From: Bacillota bacterium
GTDB taxonomy: Bacteria > Bacillota_I > Bacilli_A > RFN20 > CAG-288
Reading direction: 5' to 3'
DNA: 42,017 nt
Assembly (NCBI GenBank): GCA_023398335.1
Contig: JAEWSJ010000031.1
Location: forward strand, 1-42,017
The notes beneath the pieces are model-generated. The model was given only the letters and a program-made list of their open reading frames with translations, had not been told where the DNA came from and did no database searches. Numbering within the stretch: the first letter of the stretch is position 1; each line of letters begins with the position of its first letter. Both the position numbers and the translations under genes were made by a program. This document shows positions 1-7,162 of this stretch, piece after piece.

Positions 1-188
1 ATAAAAATAAATAAAACAATATAAAAACAAAAAAACATATTACATAGTAATATGAATTCACAATATTATTATTTATATCAATTTTTTCATCGGAAAAATA
101 TGGTGTTAAATCCTAAAAACGGGTATTATAAGATAAGTATTTGGTATAACGATGTAAAACAATATGTTCAGCAATAAAAGATTTATTC

Positions 189-217
189 TTGCTAATACTC
201 TAGAGGTAAAGTAGAAT
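189..217 (+). promoter_or_regulatory. Candidate promoter of the first TetR gene
   Basis: TTGCTA (189-194) and TAGAAT (212-217) are separated by 17 bases and lie just upstream of an AAAGGA ribosome binding site and the ATG at 243. An 8-base palindrome CTCTAGAG (198-205) sits between the two boxes and could be part of an operator. Assigned by eye from consensus only. Confidence 0.4.
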
Positions 218-242
218 ATAGACATAAAAAGGAAATAATTAA

Positions 243-806
243 ATGGATAAAAGACAAGAAAAAACATTGGATACAATCTTCACAGCATTTGCAAAACTAG
301 TGCATGAAAAAGACTATAGCGATATTACCATTCAGGATATACTTGATGAAGCCAAGATTGGAAGATCAACATTTTATTTACATTTTAAAACTAAAAACGA
401 TCTGTTATTAACCATAAGTAAAAATATTTTTGATCATGTTTTTTCTCATTCTTTACAAGAAGAGAAAAGCCATGATTTTTCTAAAGAAAATTTTTATGAT
501 TATAAACATCTTATCACACATATTTTTTACCATGTTCGTGATGAAAAACAACTGATTACAGGAATTATTTCATCTAATGGAAATCAGGTCTTTTTAAATG
601 AATTTGAAACAAATCTCTATACATTAGCTGATTCTTATTTTTCGAATTATCCAATAAGTCAGTCTTTTGTACCGATAGATTTAAGGAAATCTATTCTGGT
701 CAATAATTTTATTGTTATATTAAAGTATTGGATTAAAGATGACTTCCAGGAATCACCGGAGAAATTAACAGATTATTATATTGCTATTTTTTACAGTAAA
801 AATTAA
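243..806 (+). CDS. TetR/AcrR family transcriptional regulator
   Basis: A 187-residue protein with a TetR-type N-terminal DNA-binding domain at about residues 8-55. The recognition helix reads IGRSTFYLHFKTK, the usual TetR signature around the conserved F-Y-x-H-F. The rest is a helical ligand/dimer domain similar in style to C-terminal domains of TetR proteins that sit alone or beside DhaS-like genes. ATG 243 follows AAAAAGGAA at 8-9 bases, a good ribosome binding site. No neighbouring gene reveals the target: the next 670 bases are gene-poor and the tRNA cluster beyond is on the other strand. Autoregulation is likely for the family but not shown. The effector is unknown. Confidence 0.85.
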   Translation: MDKRQEKTLDTIFTAFAKLVHEKDYSDITIQDILDEAKIGRSTFYLHFKTKNDLLLTISKNIFDHVFSHSLQEEKSHDFSKENFYDYKHLITHIFYHVRDEKQLITGIISSNGNQVFLNEFETNLYTLADSYFSNYPISQSFVPIDLRKSILVNNFIVILKYWIKDDFQESPEKLTDYYIAIFYSKN

Positions 807-860
807 TTGATTTTATAATGTTATTTTATTTACTTAACAGTGATAAACAAAAGCTCTTTT

Positions 861-905
861 CGTGCTTAAAATGATAGTGTAGTTATCTTAGTTTATCTAA
901 GCACG
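861..905. repeat. 8-bp inverted repeat in gene-poor region
   Basis: CGTGCTTA (861-868) and TAAGCACG (898-905) are perfect inverted arms separated by 29 bases. They lie downstream of the TetR stop and are followed by CTTTAAATTT, so they may act as a weak terminator or be the remains of a mobile-element end. No function can be assigned. Confidence 0.25.
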
Positions 906-917
906 CTTTAAATTTAT

Positions 918-1139
918 CTATTTGAATTGAAAAAATCGGGTCGTTTTAATTTTTATTATATAATCAACATTTTGATAATTATACGCTTTAAAAAATGCAT
1001 ATATAGCCTTATCAAATAAACGGGGTTCATCATTAGACGTTTTAAAAAAGTATTCTCCATATTTATTTCATTCATCATTATTTAATTACTTTAGGTTTTC
1101 AATTGGAGCATAAGAGATAAAGGAATAATTATTGTTCAT
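918..1139 (-). pseudogene. Possible small gene with two in-frame stops
   Basis: Reading the minus strand from ATG (1137-1139) to TAG (918-920) gives 74 codons that look protein-like but contain TAA at codon 18 (1086-1088) and TGA at codon 24 (1068-1070). The downstream 49 codons are open and include the string SNDEPRLFDKAIYAFFKAYN. There is no good ribosome binding site. In DNA this AT-rich, a 49-codon open run can arise by chance, so this is only a candidate decayed gene. No family was recognised. The 675 bases from 807 to 1481 hold nothing else that looks coding. Confidence 0.2.
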
Positions 1140-1221
1140 TAATAAATCTTAGCATAAGTGTTTATAAATAAATGCAACTTATTATTGTATACGTCAATTT
1201 TTAACACCCATATATAAAAAG

Positions 1222-1264
1222 AAGCAAAGATTCGCTAATCAGCTAGTTGTTATCTTTGCTTTTT
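1222..1264. terminator. Hairpin terminator, probably bidirectional
   Basis: AAGCAAAGAT (1222-1231) pairs perfectly with ATCTTTGCTT (1252-1261) around a 20-base loop. A T run follows on the plus strand, and an A run precedes it, giving a T run on the minus strand. It could end stray transcription from the TetR side or from the tRNA side. Confidence 0.45.
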
Positions 1265-1433
1265 GTTTGCTTAGTCCGCCAAAACGCGCCAATGGGAATT
1301 CGACTCTTACTTTATATTTTTGCTGATTTCTTTTGAATATGGTAACAGTTCTTCAACTGGAATCTTATTTATATTTCTATAATTTTATTAAGATAAGTTT
1401 AAATTAATTAGTTAAATATGAAATATGGCAAAT

Positions 1434-1468
1434 AAAAAAGCTTGATGTGTATTTCTACTTAATCAAGC
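1434..1468 (-). terminator. Terminator of the tRNA-Leu unit
   Basis: On the minus strand GCTTGAT and ATCAAGC (plus-strand positions 1462-1468 and 1440-1446) form a stem, extendable by a G-U and A-U pairs, followed directly by TTTTTTA. It begins 14 bases after the CCA end of tRNA-Leu. Confidence 0.7.
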
Positions 1469-1481
1469 CTTGAATTTTAGA

Positions 1482-1570
1482 TGGTGCCCGGGGCGGGAGT
1501 TGAACCCGCATGACCGATTAAAGTCGCAGGATTTTAAGTCCTGTGCGTCTACCAATTTCGCCACCCGGGC
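1482..1570 (-). tRNA. tRNA-Leu(UAA)
   Basis: An 89-base cloverleaf read on the minus strand. The acceptor stem starts GCCCGGG and the 3' end CCA is encoded. The anticodon stem CAGGA/TCCTG encloses the loop CTTAAAA with anticodon TAA. A long variable arm (class II) is present, as expected for leucine. It is separated from the other four tRNAs by its own promoter and by an upstream terminator, so it is an independent transcription unit. Confidence 0.95.
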
Positions 1571-1584
1571 AAATTGCAATAATA

Positions 1585-1600
1585 GCTCGTTCTTTCGAGC
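1585..1600 (-). other. Hairpin in tRNA-Leu leader
   Basis: GCTCG (1585-1589) and CGAGC (1596-1600) form a 5-bp stem with a 6-base loop between the promoter and the 5' end of tRNA-Leu. On the transcript it would be a small leader hairpin, possibly affecting 5' processing. Structure seen; role unknown. Confidence 0.35.
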
Positions 1601-1607
1601 CTTATTC

Positions 1608-1637
1608 ATTATAAATAAGAAACGAACTTCATGTCAA
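1608..1637 (-). promoter_or_regulatory. Promoter of tRNA-Leu
   Basis: On the minus strand the perfect -35 TTGACA (1632-1637) and perfect -10 TATAAT (1608-1613) are 18 bases apart. The start would lie near 1601, about 30 bases before the mature tRNA 5' end. Confidence 0.8.
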
Positions 1638-1720
1638 GACTTTTTTGACAATCAAGACATTTTCTGACGCTTCAAGATAAGTGATTTTTCACCATTTTCT
1701 TTCTCAACATTTTATTGTAC

Positions 1721-1743
1721 AAAAAAAGCCTGATTTAACAGGC
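1721..1743 (-). terminator. Terminator of the Val-Tyr-Gln-Lys tRNA unit
   Basis: On the minus strand GCCTG (1739-1743) and CAGGC (1728-1732) form a short stem with a 6-base loop and are followed by seven T residues (1721-1727). It lies about 34 bases after tRNA-Lys and splits the tRNA cluster into two transcripts. Confidence 0.7.
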
Positions 1744-1754
1744 AATTCTACTTC

Positions 1755-1772
1755 ATTGTCGAAATCGACAAT
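1755..1772 (-). other. Hairpin between tRNA-Lys and its terminator
   Basis: ATTGTCG (1755-1761) and CGACAAT (1766-1772) form a perfect 7-bp stem with a 4-base AAAT loop directly downstream of tRNA-Lys. It may be a 3' processing determinant. Structure is seen; function is inferred. Confidence 0.4.
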
Positions 1773-1776
1773 TAAA

Positions 1777-1852
1777 TGGTGACTCGCTGGAGATTCGAAC
1801 TCCAGACCCCTTGATTAAAAGTCAAGTGCTCTACCGACTGAGCTAGCGAGTC
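1777..1852 (-). tRNA. tRNA-Lys(UUU)
   Basis: A 76-base minus-strand cloverleaf starting GACTCGC with encoded CCA. The anticodon arm CTTGA/TCAAG encloses CTTTTAA, so the anticodon is TTT. The T arm reads GGAGTTCGAATCTCC. It is the last gene of the four-tRNA unit. Confidence 0.95.
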
Positions 1853-1859
1853 ATTACTT

Positions 1860-1934
1860 TGGCTGGGGTACCTGGATTCGAACCAGGGCATATTAGAGTC
1901 AAAGTCTAATGCCTTACCGCTTGGCGATACCCCA
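1860..1934 (-). tRNA. tRNA-Gln(UUG)
   Basis: A 75-base minus-strand cloverleaf with acceptor TGGGGTA/TACCCCA and encoded CCA. The loop CTTTGAC gives anticodon TTG. It lies 7 bases upstream (in transcription) of tRNA-Lys. Confidence 0.95.
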
Positions 1935-1943
1935 ATGAAGTAA

Positions 1944-2027
1944 TGGTGGAAGAAGGTGGATTCGAACCACCGAACCCGAAGGAACAGATTTACAGTCTGC
2001 CGCGTTTAGCCTCTTCGCTATTCTTCC
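1944..2027 (-). tRNA. tRNA-Tyr(GUA)
   Basis: An 84-base class II tRNA on the minus strand with acceptor GGAAGAA, encoded CCA and a long variable arm. The anticodon loop CTGTAAA gives GTA for tyrosine. Confidence 0.95.
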
Positions 2028-2043
2028 ATGTATAATATAACGC

Positions 2044-2119
2044 TGGTGGATGTTGTAGGGATCGAACCTATGACCTCCGCCGTGTAAAGGCGATGCTCTC
2101 CCAGCTGAGCTAAACATCC
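2044..2119 (-). tRNA. tRNA-Val(UAC)
   Basis: A 76-base minus-strand cloverleaf with acceptor GGATGTT/AACATCC and encoded CCA. The anticodon stem TCGCC/GGCGG encloses TTTACAC, anticodon TAC for valine. First gene of the tRNA operon, directly behind its promoter. Confidence 0.95.
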
Positions 2120-2141
2120 AGCCCCTTAAAGCGTCTTTATT

Positions 2142-2170
2142 AATATAGCAATAAACCAATGTGGTGTCAA
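2142..2170 (-). promoter_or_regulatory. Promoter of the tRNA-Val-Tyr-Gln-Lys operon
   Basis: On the minus strand TTGACA (2165-2170) and TATATT (2142-2147) are exactly 17 bases apart. Transcription would start near 2135, about 15 bases before mature tRNA-Val. Confidence 0.8.
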
Positions 2171-2258
2171 TTGTTTTTTATCCTTTTTTGAAAAAAACTA
2201 CTGATAGGTAAAAGATGGTTTTTGCATAGTTCAATCAATGTTTTAGACATGAAGATTA

Positions 2259-2288
2259 TTTACATATATATAAAAAAGAATATATAAT
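2259..2288 (+). promoter_or_regulatory. Promoter of the first ABC module
   Basis: TTTACA (2259-2264) and TATAAT (2283-2288) are 18 bases apart, about 30 bases before the ATPase gene start. The -10 box lies inside the palindrome at 2279-2299. Confidence 0.55.
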
Positions 2289-2299
2289 TATTATATATT
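2279..2299. promoter_or_regulatory. Operator-like palindrome over the -10 box
   Basis: AATATATAA (2279-2287) and TTATATATT (2291-2299) are perfect 9-bp inverted arms around a 3-base TTA centre, covering the -10 box of the first ABC module. A repressor bound here would block transcription. A similar palindrome covers the marR promoter at 5983. AT-rich palindromes also occur by chance. Confidence 0.4.
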
Positions 2300-2317
2300 T
2301 ATAGACGGAGAAATATT

Positions 2318-3019
2318 ATGGTATTTATCGAAGTAAACAAGTTATGTAAAACATATGGTGTTGGTAACTTACAAGTAAAGGCGTTAGATGATGTTTCTTT
2401 TGATATTGAGCAAGGTGAATTTGTTGTTGTTCTTGGCGCTTCCGGTGCAGGAAAATCAACTTTATTAAATATTATTGGTGGTATGGATCTTGCCACTAGT
2501 GGTGACTATATTATTGATGGTGAAAATATTGCAAAATACAATGAGAGTAAATTGGGTAATTTCAGAAGAAATGATATCGGATTTGTTTTCCAATTCTACA
2601 ATTTAATAAATAATCTAACAGCGTTGGAAAATGTTGATATTGCTGCATCTATTGTAAATAATCCACTAAACTCAAAAGATATAATGAAAGAAGTTGGACT
2701 TGAAAAAAGGCAATATAATTTTCCTTCTCAATTATCTGGCGGTGAGCAGCAAAGAGTTGCAATTGCACGTGCAATTGTAAAAAATCCGAAATTGCTTCTT
2801 TGTGATGAACCGACTGGAGCATTAGATAGCAAGACGGGAACTACAATAATAAAACTTTTATATAGTATATCAACAAAACTTAATACTACAGTTATTATTG
2901 TTACACATAACTCTTCTTTAGCTGCGGTAGCAACGAGATTAATAAGAATTTCCGATGGTAAAATTGTTGAAAACAGTTCTAAGCCTCGTTTGAAAGATTT
3001 AGATGATATTGTATGGTAA
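2318..3019 (+). CDS. ABC transporter ATP-binding protein (MacB/LolD/FtsE-like)
   Basis: A 233-residue ATPase that powers the FtsX-type permease encoded next to it. Walker A GASGAGKS is at residues 40-47, the Q-loop at Q92 (VFQFYN), the signature LSGGEQQR at 139-146, Walker B LLLCDE at 159-164, the D-loop ALD at 168-170 and the switch His at H197 in VTHN. The VFQFYNL and GEQQR strings are typical of the MacB/LolD/BceA group, which exports or releases peptides and lipids or confers peptide-antibiotic resistance. ATG 2318 has GGAG at 2307-2310. The stop overlaps the permease start, so translation is coupled. Substrate unknown. A close paralogue lies at 6449. Confidence 0.95.
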   Translation: MVFIEVNKLCKTYGVGNLQVKALDDVSFDIEQGEFVVVLGASGAGKSTLLNIIGGMDLATSGDYIIDGENIAKYNESKLGNFRRNDIGFVFQFYNLINNLTALENVDIAASIVNNPLNSKDIMKEVGLEKRQYNFPSQLSGGEQQRVAIARAIVKNPKLLLCDEPTGALDSKTGTTIIKLLYSISTKLNTTVIIVTHNSSLAAVATRLIRISDGKIVENSSKPRLKDLDDIVW

Positions 3020-5484
3020 AAAATAAGTCGACTTTTTTATTACTTTTTAAGAAATTAATTCGCTCGGTGAAAAGTAATTACAAGCAGTTTTTAGCGATTA
3101 TTGCTATATCATTTTTAGCAATATGTCTTTTTAGTGGTTTAACTGCAAACGCTGAAAATTTTGCTGATCGAGTAAATACACTTTATACCGAATCAAATTT
3201 CGCTGATATATATGTCACCACGGATTCTACAACTAATGTTAATTTTGATGAGTTAAAAAAGGTTGAAGGAATTAATGAGGTAGAGAAACGTAGTTATTTT
3301 CCAATAAAAAGTGATAAGAGTTCATTGAATTTGATTTGCCAGAATGATTCGAATAACTTATCTCGTCCTCTTATTCAAGAAGGTGAAGAAGGTTTTTTAG
3401 TAATGAAAAGTTACGCGGATACCTTCGATATTAAAGTCGGAGATGAGAAGTCGTTTACTATATCAAATTATTTTAATAATGATAATTTCAAAATTTATTT
3501 GGATATTCTTTCTAATTTTGTTCTATCTGGCAAAACAGATATCATGCGTAATAATGAATTAACATTTACTACGAAAGTTAGTGGAATTATGTTACACCCT
3601 GAAGGAGTTCAATCATCTGCTTTTTCTTCTTCTATAATATCGTCAACATATACCTATCTTACTAATTCTTTTGTAAAGGTAATGTCGGAAAATTATGCTA
3701 TAGACTCAATTAGCGCTTATTTAAATACAGTTACAGGATATAATTTTAACTTTAATCAATATTCGTACATGTTATTATCAAGCACAACTAACCAAATATT
3801 GGTAAAAGCAAAAAATAATGTTGATATATATAGTTTAAATGAGAAGGTAAAAGATTTTATTTCTAATCAAAAAAATACGAAACTGTTAGTATCTACCACT
3901 AGCGATAATCTTCCTTGCTCATTAGCTTTAAATCAAGATGTAACACAAGCTAAAAAACTTACTTATGTTTTCCCGATCTTTTTCTTTTTGGTATCAGTTT
4001 TAGTTATTTTAACAACTATTTCTCAAATGATAATGAAAGAGCGAATTCAAATAGGTTCGTTAAAAGCTGTCGGTGTCAGTAAGACTCAAATATATTTACA
4101 TTATGTATCTTATGGGTTTGTTTTATGTCTTATTGGAGGAATTATCGGCTTCTTTGTTGGTCCGTTATTAATTCCAAATGTCATGGAAATAAAATATAAA
4201 TTGCTGTGGGATATTCCTTATAAGAAACCAGGCTTCTTCTATCTAATGTCAATACTTATTACTGCTTTATTACTTTTATTATCCGCGGTAGTATCGTTTT
4301 CAGTTTCTCATTCGGTTATTAGTGAAAAACCAGTTGATACATTACGTTCTTCTTCTCCAAAAATAAGTATGAGAAAACGAGCAAAAGAGAGTAAAGTAGC
4401 TAAATATTTTTCAATTCCAACTCGAATGGCGTATCGAAATATTATGCGTAGTAAAGTGAAATCTATAATGGTTATTCTTGGCACATTAGGTTGTACGAGT
4501 TTACTTGTATCCGGTTTTGGAATTATGGATACATTGAATTATGGAATTGAATTATCATATAAGCAACAATTGAGACGTGATATTAATATTACTACCGCTA
4601 CATATTCAGAGGAGGATTTTAATTCCTTAAGTAGTATTGATGGTGTGAAAAGAGTTGAGAAAGTTCTATTTTATCCTGTTAGTGCCTATGCGGGAGATTA
4701 CTTTAAAGATACAACTATTACATTGATGGAAAAAGATTCGTTATGTTTTTCTTTATCTTATGGAGATGGAGGAGTAGTTGTTGATAAAACCACCGCTGAT
4801 AATATGAATTTAAAGGTTGGGGATGAAATTAAGATTGAGATACAAAATAACGAGATTACTCGAAAGGTCGATTCTATTTTTGAATCATCGTTATTACATG
4901 GATTTTACGATATAAATACGGATTACTTAAAATTTAATATTGAACCTACGTCCTACTGGATTACTTTAGATGATGTTAATCGGGAAAATGAAATTGAAAA
5001 ATACATTCAAAATAATTATTCATTTGTGTCAGTTTTATCTAGCAACAGTACAGAAGCGTATGCGAATGATTTACTGGGATCCATTCGTAACATGACAGAT
5101 GTAATAAAAATCTTTGCCATATTATTAGCAGTTGTAGTTATATATAATTTGACAAGTATGAATATCAATGAACGTTCACGAGATATAGCAACGATGAAAG
5201 TTCTTGGATTTAATTATAAGGAAATAACTAAGACGTTAATTACGGAGATAATGATAGATACTTTTATCGGGGCTGTGCTAGGCCTTGGAGTAGGATATCC
5301 AATGTGCGTGTTAATTTTAGCAATTAACAAAACAAGTTTATTAACTTTCGTTTATCATATTGAGTGGTATACCTATATTATTTCCCTTGCTATCAGTTTG
5401 TTTACCGCTATGGCAGTAAATTTGTTATTATGTTTAAGAACTAAAAAGATAAAGATGGTCGAGTCTTTAAAATCTATGGAGTAA
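3013..5484 (+). CDS. FtsX-like ABC transporter permease
   Basis: An 823-residue membrane protein with two FtsX cores. A first membrane helix (about 24-44) is followed by a large extracytoplasmic domain and then three helices at about 316-336, 365-385 and 407-430, with the cytoplasmic coupling motif GSLKAVGVS. A second such unit has a helix at about 484-506, another external domain, and helices at about 697-713, 750-775 and 790-810 with ATMKVLGFN. It forms a transporter with the ATPase whose gene it overlaps by 7 bp (ATG inside the end of the ATPase gene), and it has no clear ribosome binding site of its own. Large duplicated permeases of this form are common in Bacillota; the substrate cannot be read from sequence. 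Confidence 0.92.
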   Translation: MVKNKSTFLLLFKKLIRSVKSNYKQFLAIIAISFLAICLFSGLTANAENFADRVNTLYTESNFADIYVTTDSTTNVNFDELKKVEGINEVEKRSYFPIKSDKSSLNLICQNDSNNLSRPLIQEGEEGFLVMKSYADTFDIKVGDEKSFTISNYFNNDNFKIYLDILSNFVLSGKTDIMRNNELTFTTKVSGIMLHPEGVQSSAFSSSIISSTYTYLTNSFVKVMSENYAIDSISAYLNTVTGYNFNFNQYSYMLLSSTTNQILVKAKNNVDIYSLNEKVKDFISNQKNTKLLVSTTSDNLPCSLALNQDVTQAKKLTYVFPIFFFLVSVLVILTTISQMIMKERIQIGSLKAVGVSKTQIYLHYVSYGFVLCLIGGIIGFFVGPLLIPNVMEIKYKLLWDIPYKKPGFFYLMSILITALLLLLSAVVSFSVSHSVISEKPVDTLRSSSPKISMRKRAKESKVAKYFSIPTRMAYRNIMRSKVKSIMVILGTLGCTSLLVSGFGIMDTLNYGIELSYKQQLRRDINITTATYSEEDFNSLSSIDGVKRVEKVLFYPVSAYAGDYFKDTTITLMEKDSLCFSLSYGDGGVVVDKTTADNMNLKVGDEIKIEIQNNEITRKVDSIFESSLLHGFYDINTDYLKFNIEPTSYWITLDDVNRENEIEKYIQNNYSFVSVLSSNSTEAYANDLLGSIRNMTDVIKIFAILLAVVVIYNLTSMNINERSRDIATMKVLGFNYKEITKTLITEIMIDTFIGAVLGLGVGYPMCVLILAINKTSLLTFVYHIEWYTYIISLAISLFTAMAVNLLLCLRTKKIKMVESLKSME

Positions 5485-5488
5485 TATT

Positions 5489-5914
5489 ATGGAATTAGGG
5501 GAGATGAAAAAGTATTGGTGTTTATTTTTGTTAGGTGGAATTGTATTAGCATTTTTTCCGTATTTAGTTGCAATGCTTAACATGGGTTATTTTGGAAAAG
5601 TCTATATTGATGGAATTTATCGTGATACCTTTCTATTTATATTAATGGTGTTTTCTTGTTTTTCATATATTGTCTTATTTAGATTAATATATAAATCAAA
5701 TATAAAAAGAAGAGTGTTACTCATTGTTATTGACTCAGTTATGGCAGGCTTAACGATTTCAATATGTGCTTGTGTTGCGTATTATTTCAAAGATGAATCA
5801 AATATTATTCTTAAGTTTATTATGTATTATTTATCTTATATTGGTGTAATAGGACTTCTTATTCTACCGACGTCAATATACTTATTCTTTATCAACAATA
5901 AAGAAGAAGAATAG
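5489..5914 (+). CDS. Small membrane protein of unknown function
   Basis: A 141-residue protein with four predicted membrane helices, at about residues 8-28, 46-68, 77-98 and 106-130, and a charged C-terminal tail (NNKEEE). It starts 4 bases after the permease stop with GGAG in the end of the permease gene, and a strong terminator follows it, so it is the last gene of the first ABC module. It could be an accessory or immunity-type partner of the transporter, but no family was recognised. Confidence 0.75.
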   Translation: MELGEMKKYWCLFLLGGIVLAFFPYLVAMLNMGYFGKVYIDGIYRDTFLFILMVFSCFSYIVLFRLIYKSNIKRRVLLIVIDSVMAGLTISICACVAYYFKDESNIILKFIMYYLSYIGVIGLLILPTSIYLFFINNKEEE

Positions 5915-5934
5915 AAAATCAAAGATTTGTTAAT

Positions 5935-5962
5935 GGATGAATCATAGTTATTCATCCTTTTT
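5935..5962 (+). terminator. Terminator of the first ABC operon
   Basis: GGATGAAT (5935-5942) and ATTCATCC (5950-5957) form a perfect 8-bp stem around a 7-base loop, followed by TTTTT. It separates the two ABC modules into different transcripts. Confidence 0.85.
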
Positions 5963-5964
5963 AG

Positions 5965-5997
5965 TTGCGGAATAAAAGATTTACTATATAATATAGT
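5965..5997 (+). promoter_or_regulatory. marR promoter with overlapping palindromic operator
   Basis: TTGCGG (5965-5970) and TATAAT (5987-5992) are 16 bases apart. The -10 box is embedded in the perfect inverted repeat ACTATA/TATAGT (5983-5988 and 5992-5997, TAA centre). MarR proteins typically repress their own operon by binding such palindromes over the promoter. The gene at 6031 is the likely ligand; this is inference. Confidence 0.6.
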
Positions 5998-6030
5998 TGT
6001 ACGGGGTATACTAATTATGGAGGTGCATAT

Positions 6031-6447
6031 ATGAAACAAAACAGAGAAAGAATGAAAGAGGCATTATTATCTATATTTAAACTTGATGTAATAACATCTT
6101 TAAAAAGGTTCTTAGAAGGTGAATTATCAATAATGCTTTATTTATATTCAAATTATGGCGATAAAGTGAATCCATCAGAAATAGCAAAAAACTTAAATAT
6201 CACTAAAGGAAGAGTAACAGCTCTTCTATCTTCTTTAATTGATAAAGAGTATATCAAAATGAGTCTCGATAATAATGATAGAAGAAAACTAAATGTTTCA
6301 TTAACTGAATTAGGATTAACTGAAATAAATAAAGAAATTAATAGTACGGATAAATATATAGACGATATATTGAATAAAATGGGAGATGAAAAAACAGAGG
6401 AGTTAATTACTACTCTCCACTATATATCTCAAAAAGCAGGTGAATAA
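6031..6447 (+). CDS. MarR family transcriptional regulator
   Basis: A 138-residue winged-helix protein of normal MarR length. The HTH covers about residues 45-75 (PSEIAKNLNITKGRVTALLS), and the wing carries the DNNDRRKLNVSLTELG string that is the family hallmark (D-x-R-x-x-x-x-x-L-T-x-x-G). N- and C-terminal helices would dimerise. The start at 6031 is preceded by GGAGG at 6020-6024. It leads an operon with an ATPase and a permease of the MacB/FtsX type, so it probably controls that exporter in response to a drug, peptide or metabolite. The palindrome over its promoter suggests autorepression. Confidence 0.92.
   Translation: MKQNRERMKEALLSIFKLDVITSLKRFLEGELSIMLYLYSNYGDKVNPSEIAKNLNITKGRVTALLSSLIDKEYIKMSLDNNDRRKLNVSLTELGLTEINKEINSTDKYIDDILNKMGDEKTEELITTLHYISQKAGE
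6438..6443 (+). promoter_or_regulatory. Ribosome binding site deciding the second ATPase start
   Basis: AGGTGA lies 5 bases before ATG 6449. The upstream in-frame GTG at 6440 overlaps this site and has none of its own, so the ATG is preferred. Confidence 0.6.
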
Positions 6448-6448
6448 T

Positions 6449-7156
6449 ATGGAAGAAATCTTAGTCGAATTTAAGCATGTATCAAAATACTACAAAAATG
6501 GGAACCAACTAATCAAAGCTACTGATGATGTCTCATTTAAAGTTAAAAAAGGAGAATTTTTGGTGGTTGTTGGCCCTTCCGGTGCAGGTAAAACCACAAT
6601 ATTAAACCTTTTAGGTGGAATGGAAGGTTGTGATAAGGGTGAAATTCTTGTGTGTAATAGCGATGTTGCAAAATATAAAGAAAGGCAAATTACTTCATAT
6701 CGTAGAAACGATGTTGGATTTGTTTTCCAATTCTATAATTTAATGCCAAATTTGAACGCTTTAGAAAATATTGAACTAGCTTCGGAAATTTGCAAGAACG
6801 CTCTTGATTCTAAAGAAGTATTAACTCAAGTTGGTTTAAGTGATAGAATGAATAATTTTCCATCGCAATTATCCGGTGGTGAACAACAAAGAGTAGCTAT
6901 TGCAAGAGCTATAGCTAAAAATCCAAAATTATTATTATGTGATGAGCCAACAGGAGCGTTAGATTATCTAACTGGAAAAGCAATATTAAAGTTGCTATAC
7001 GAAACTTCGAAAAAAACCAACAAAGCTGTAATTGTTATTACGCATAATGCCGCTATTACTAAAATGGCTGATCATGTTATTTTCTTAAAAAATGGAAAGA
7101 TTATTAAGGAAGAATTTACTTCTTCTCCTGTTCCAATTGAAAAAATTGAATGGTAG
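6449..7156 (+). CDS. ABC transporter ATP-binding protein (MacB/LolD/FtsE-like), second module
   Basis: A 235-residue ATPase, clearly paralogous to the protein encoded at 2318: both share VFQFYNL, the LSGGEQQRVAIARAI signature region and LLLCDEPTGALD. Walker A is GPSGAGKT near residue 41 and the switch His is in ITHN. The ATG at 6449, one base after the marR stop, is chosen over GTG 6440 because of the AGGTGA site. It couples ATP hydrolysis to the 908-residue permease encoded directly downstream. MarR control is likely from operon order. Substrate unknown. Confidence 0.94.
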   Translation: MEEILVEFKHVSKYYKNGNQLIKATDDVSFKVKKGEFLVVVGPSGAGKTTILNLLGGMEGCDKGEILVCNSDVAKYKERQITSYRRNDVGFVFQFYNLMPNLNALENIELASEICKNALDSKEVLTQVGLSDRMNNFPSQLSGGEQQRVAIARAIAKNPKLLLCDEPTGALDYLTGKAILKLLYETSKKTNKAVIVITHNAAITKMADHVIFLKNGKIIKEEFTSSPVPIEKIEW

Positions 7157-7162
7157 GTATTT

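Noticed and set aside
52..177. A 41-codon plus-strand frame beginning ATG AAT TCA before the first TetR gene
   Set aside because: It has no ribosome binding site and no recognised motif. It could be a remnant of an IS transposase start, but nothing supports this.
1470..1667. Plus-strand open frame across the tRNA-Leu gene
   Set aside because: It is the antisense of a tRNA and its leader; no ribosome site or protein similarity.
1914..2159. Minus-strand open frame across three tRNA genes
   Set aside because: The sequence is tRNA-Val, -Tyr and part of -Gln; the frame is a by-product.
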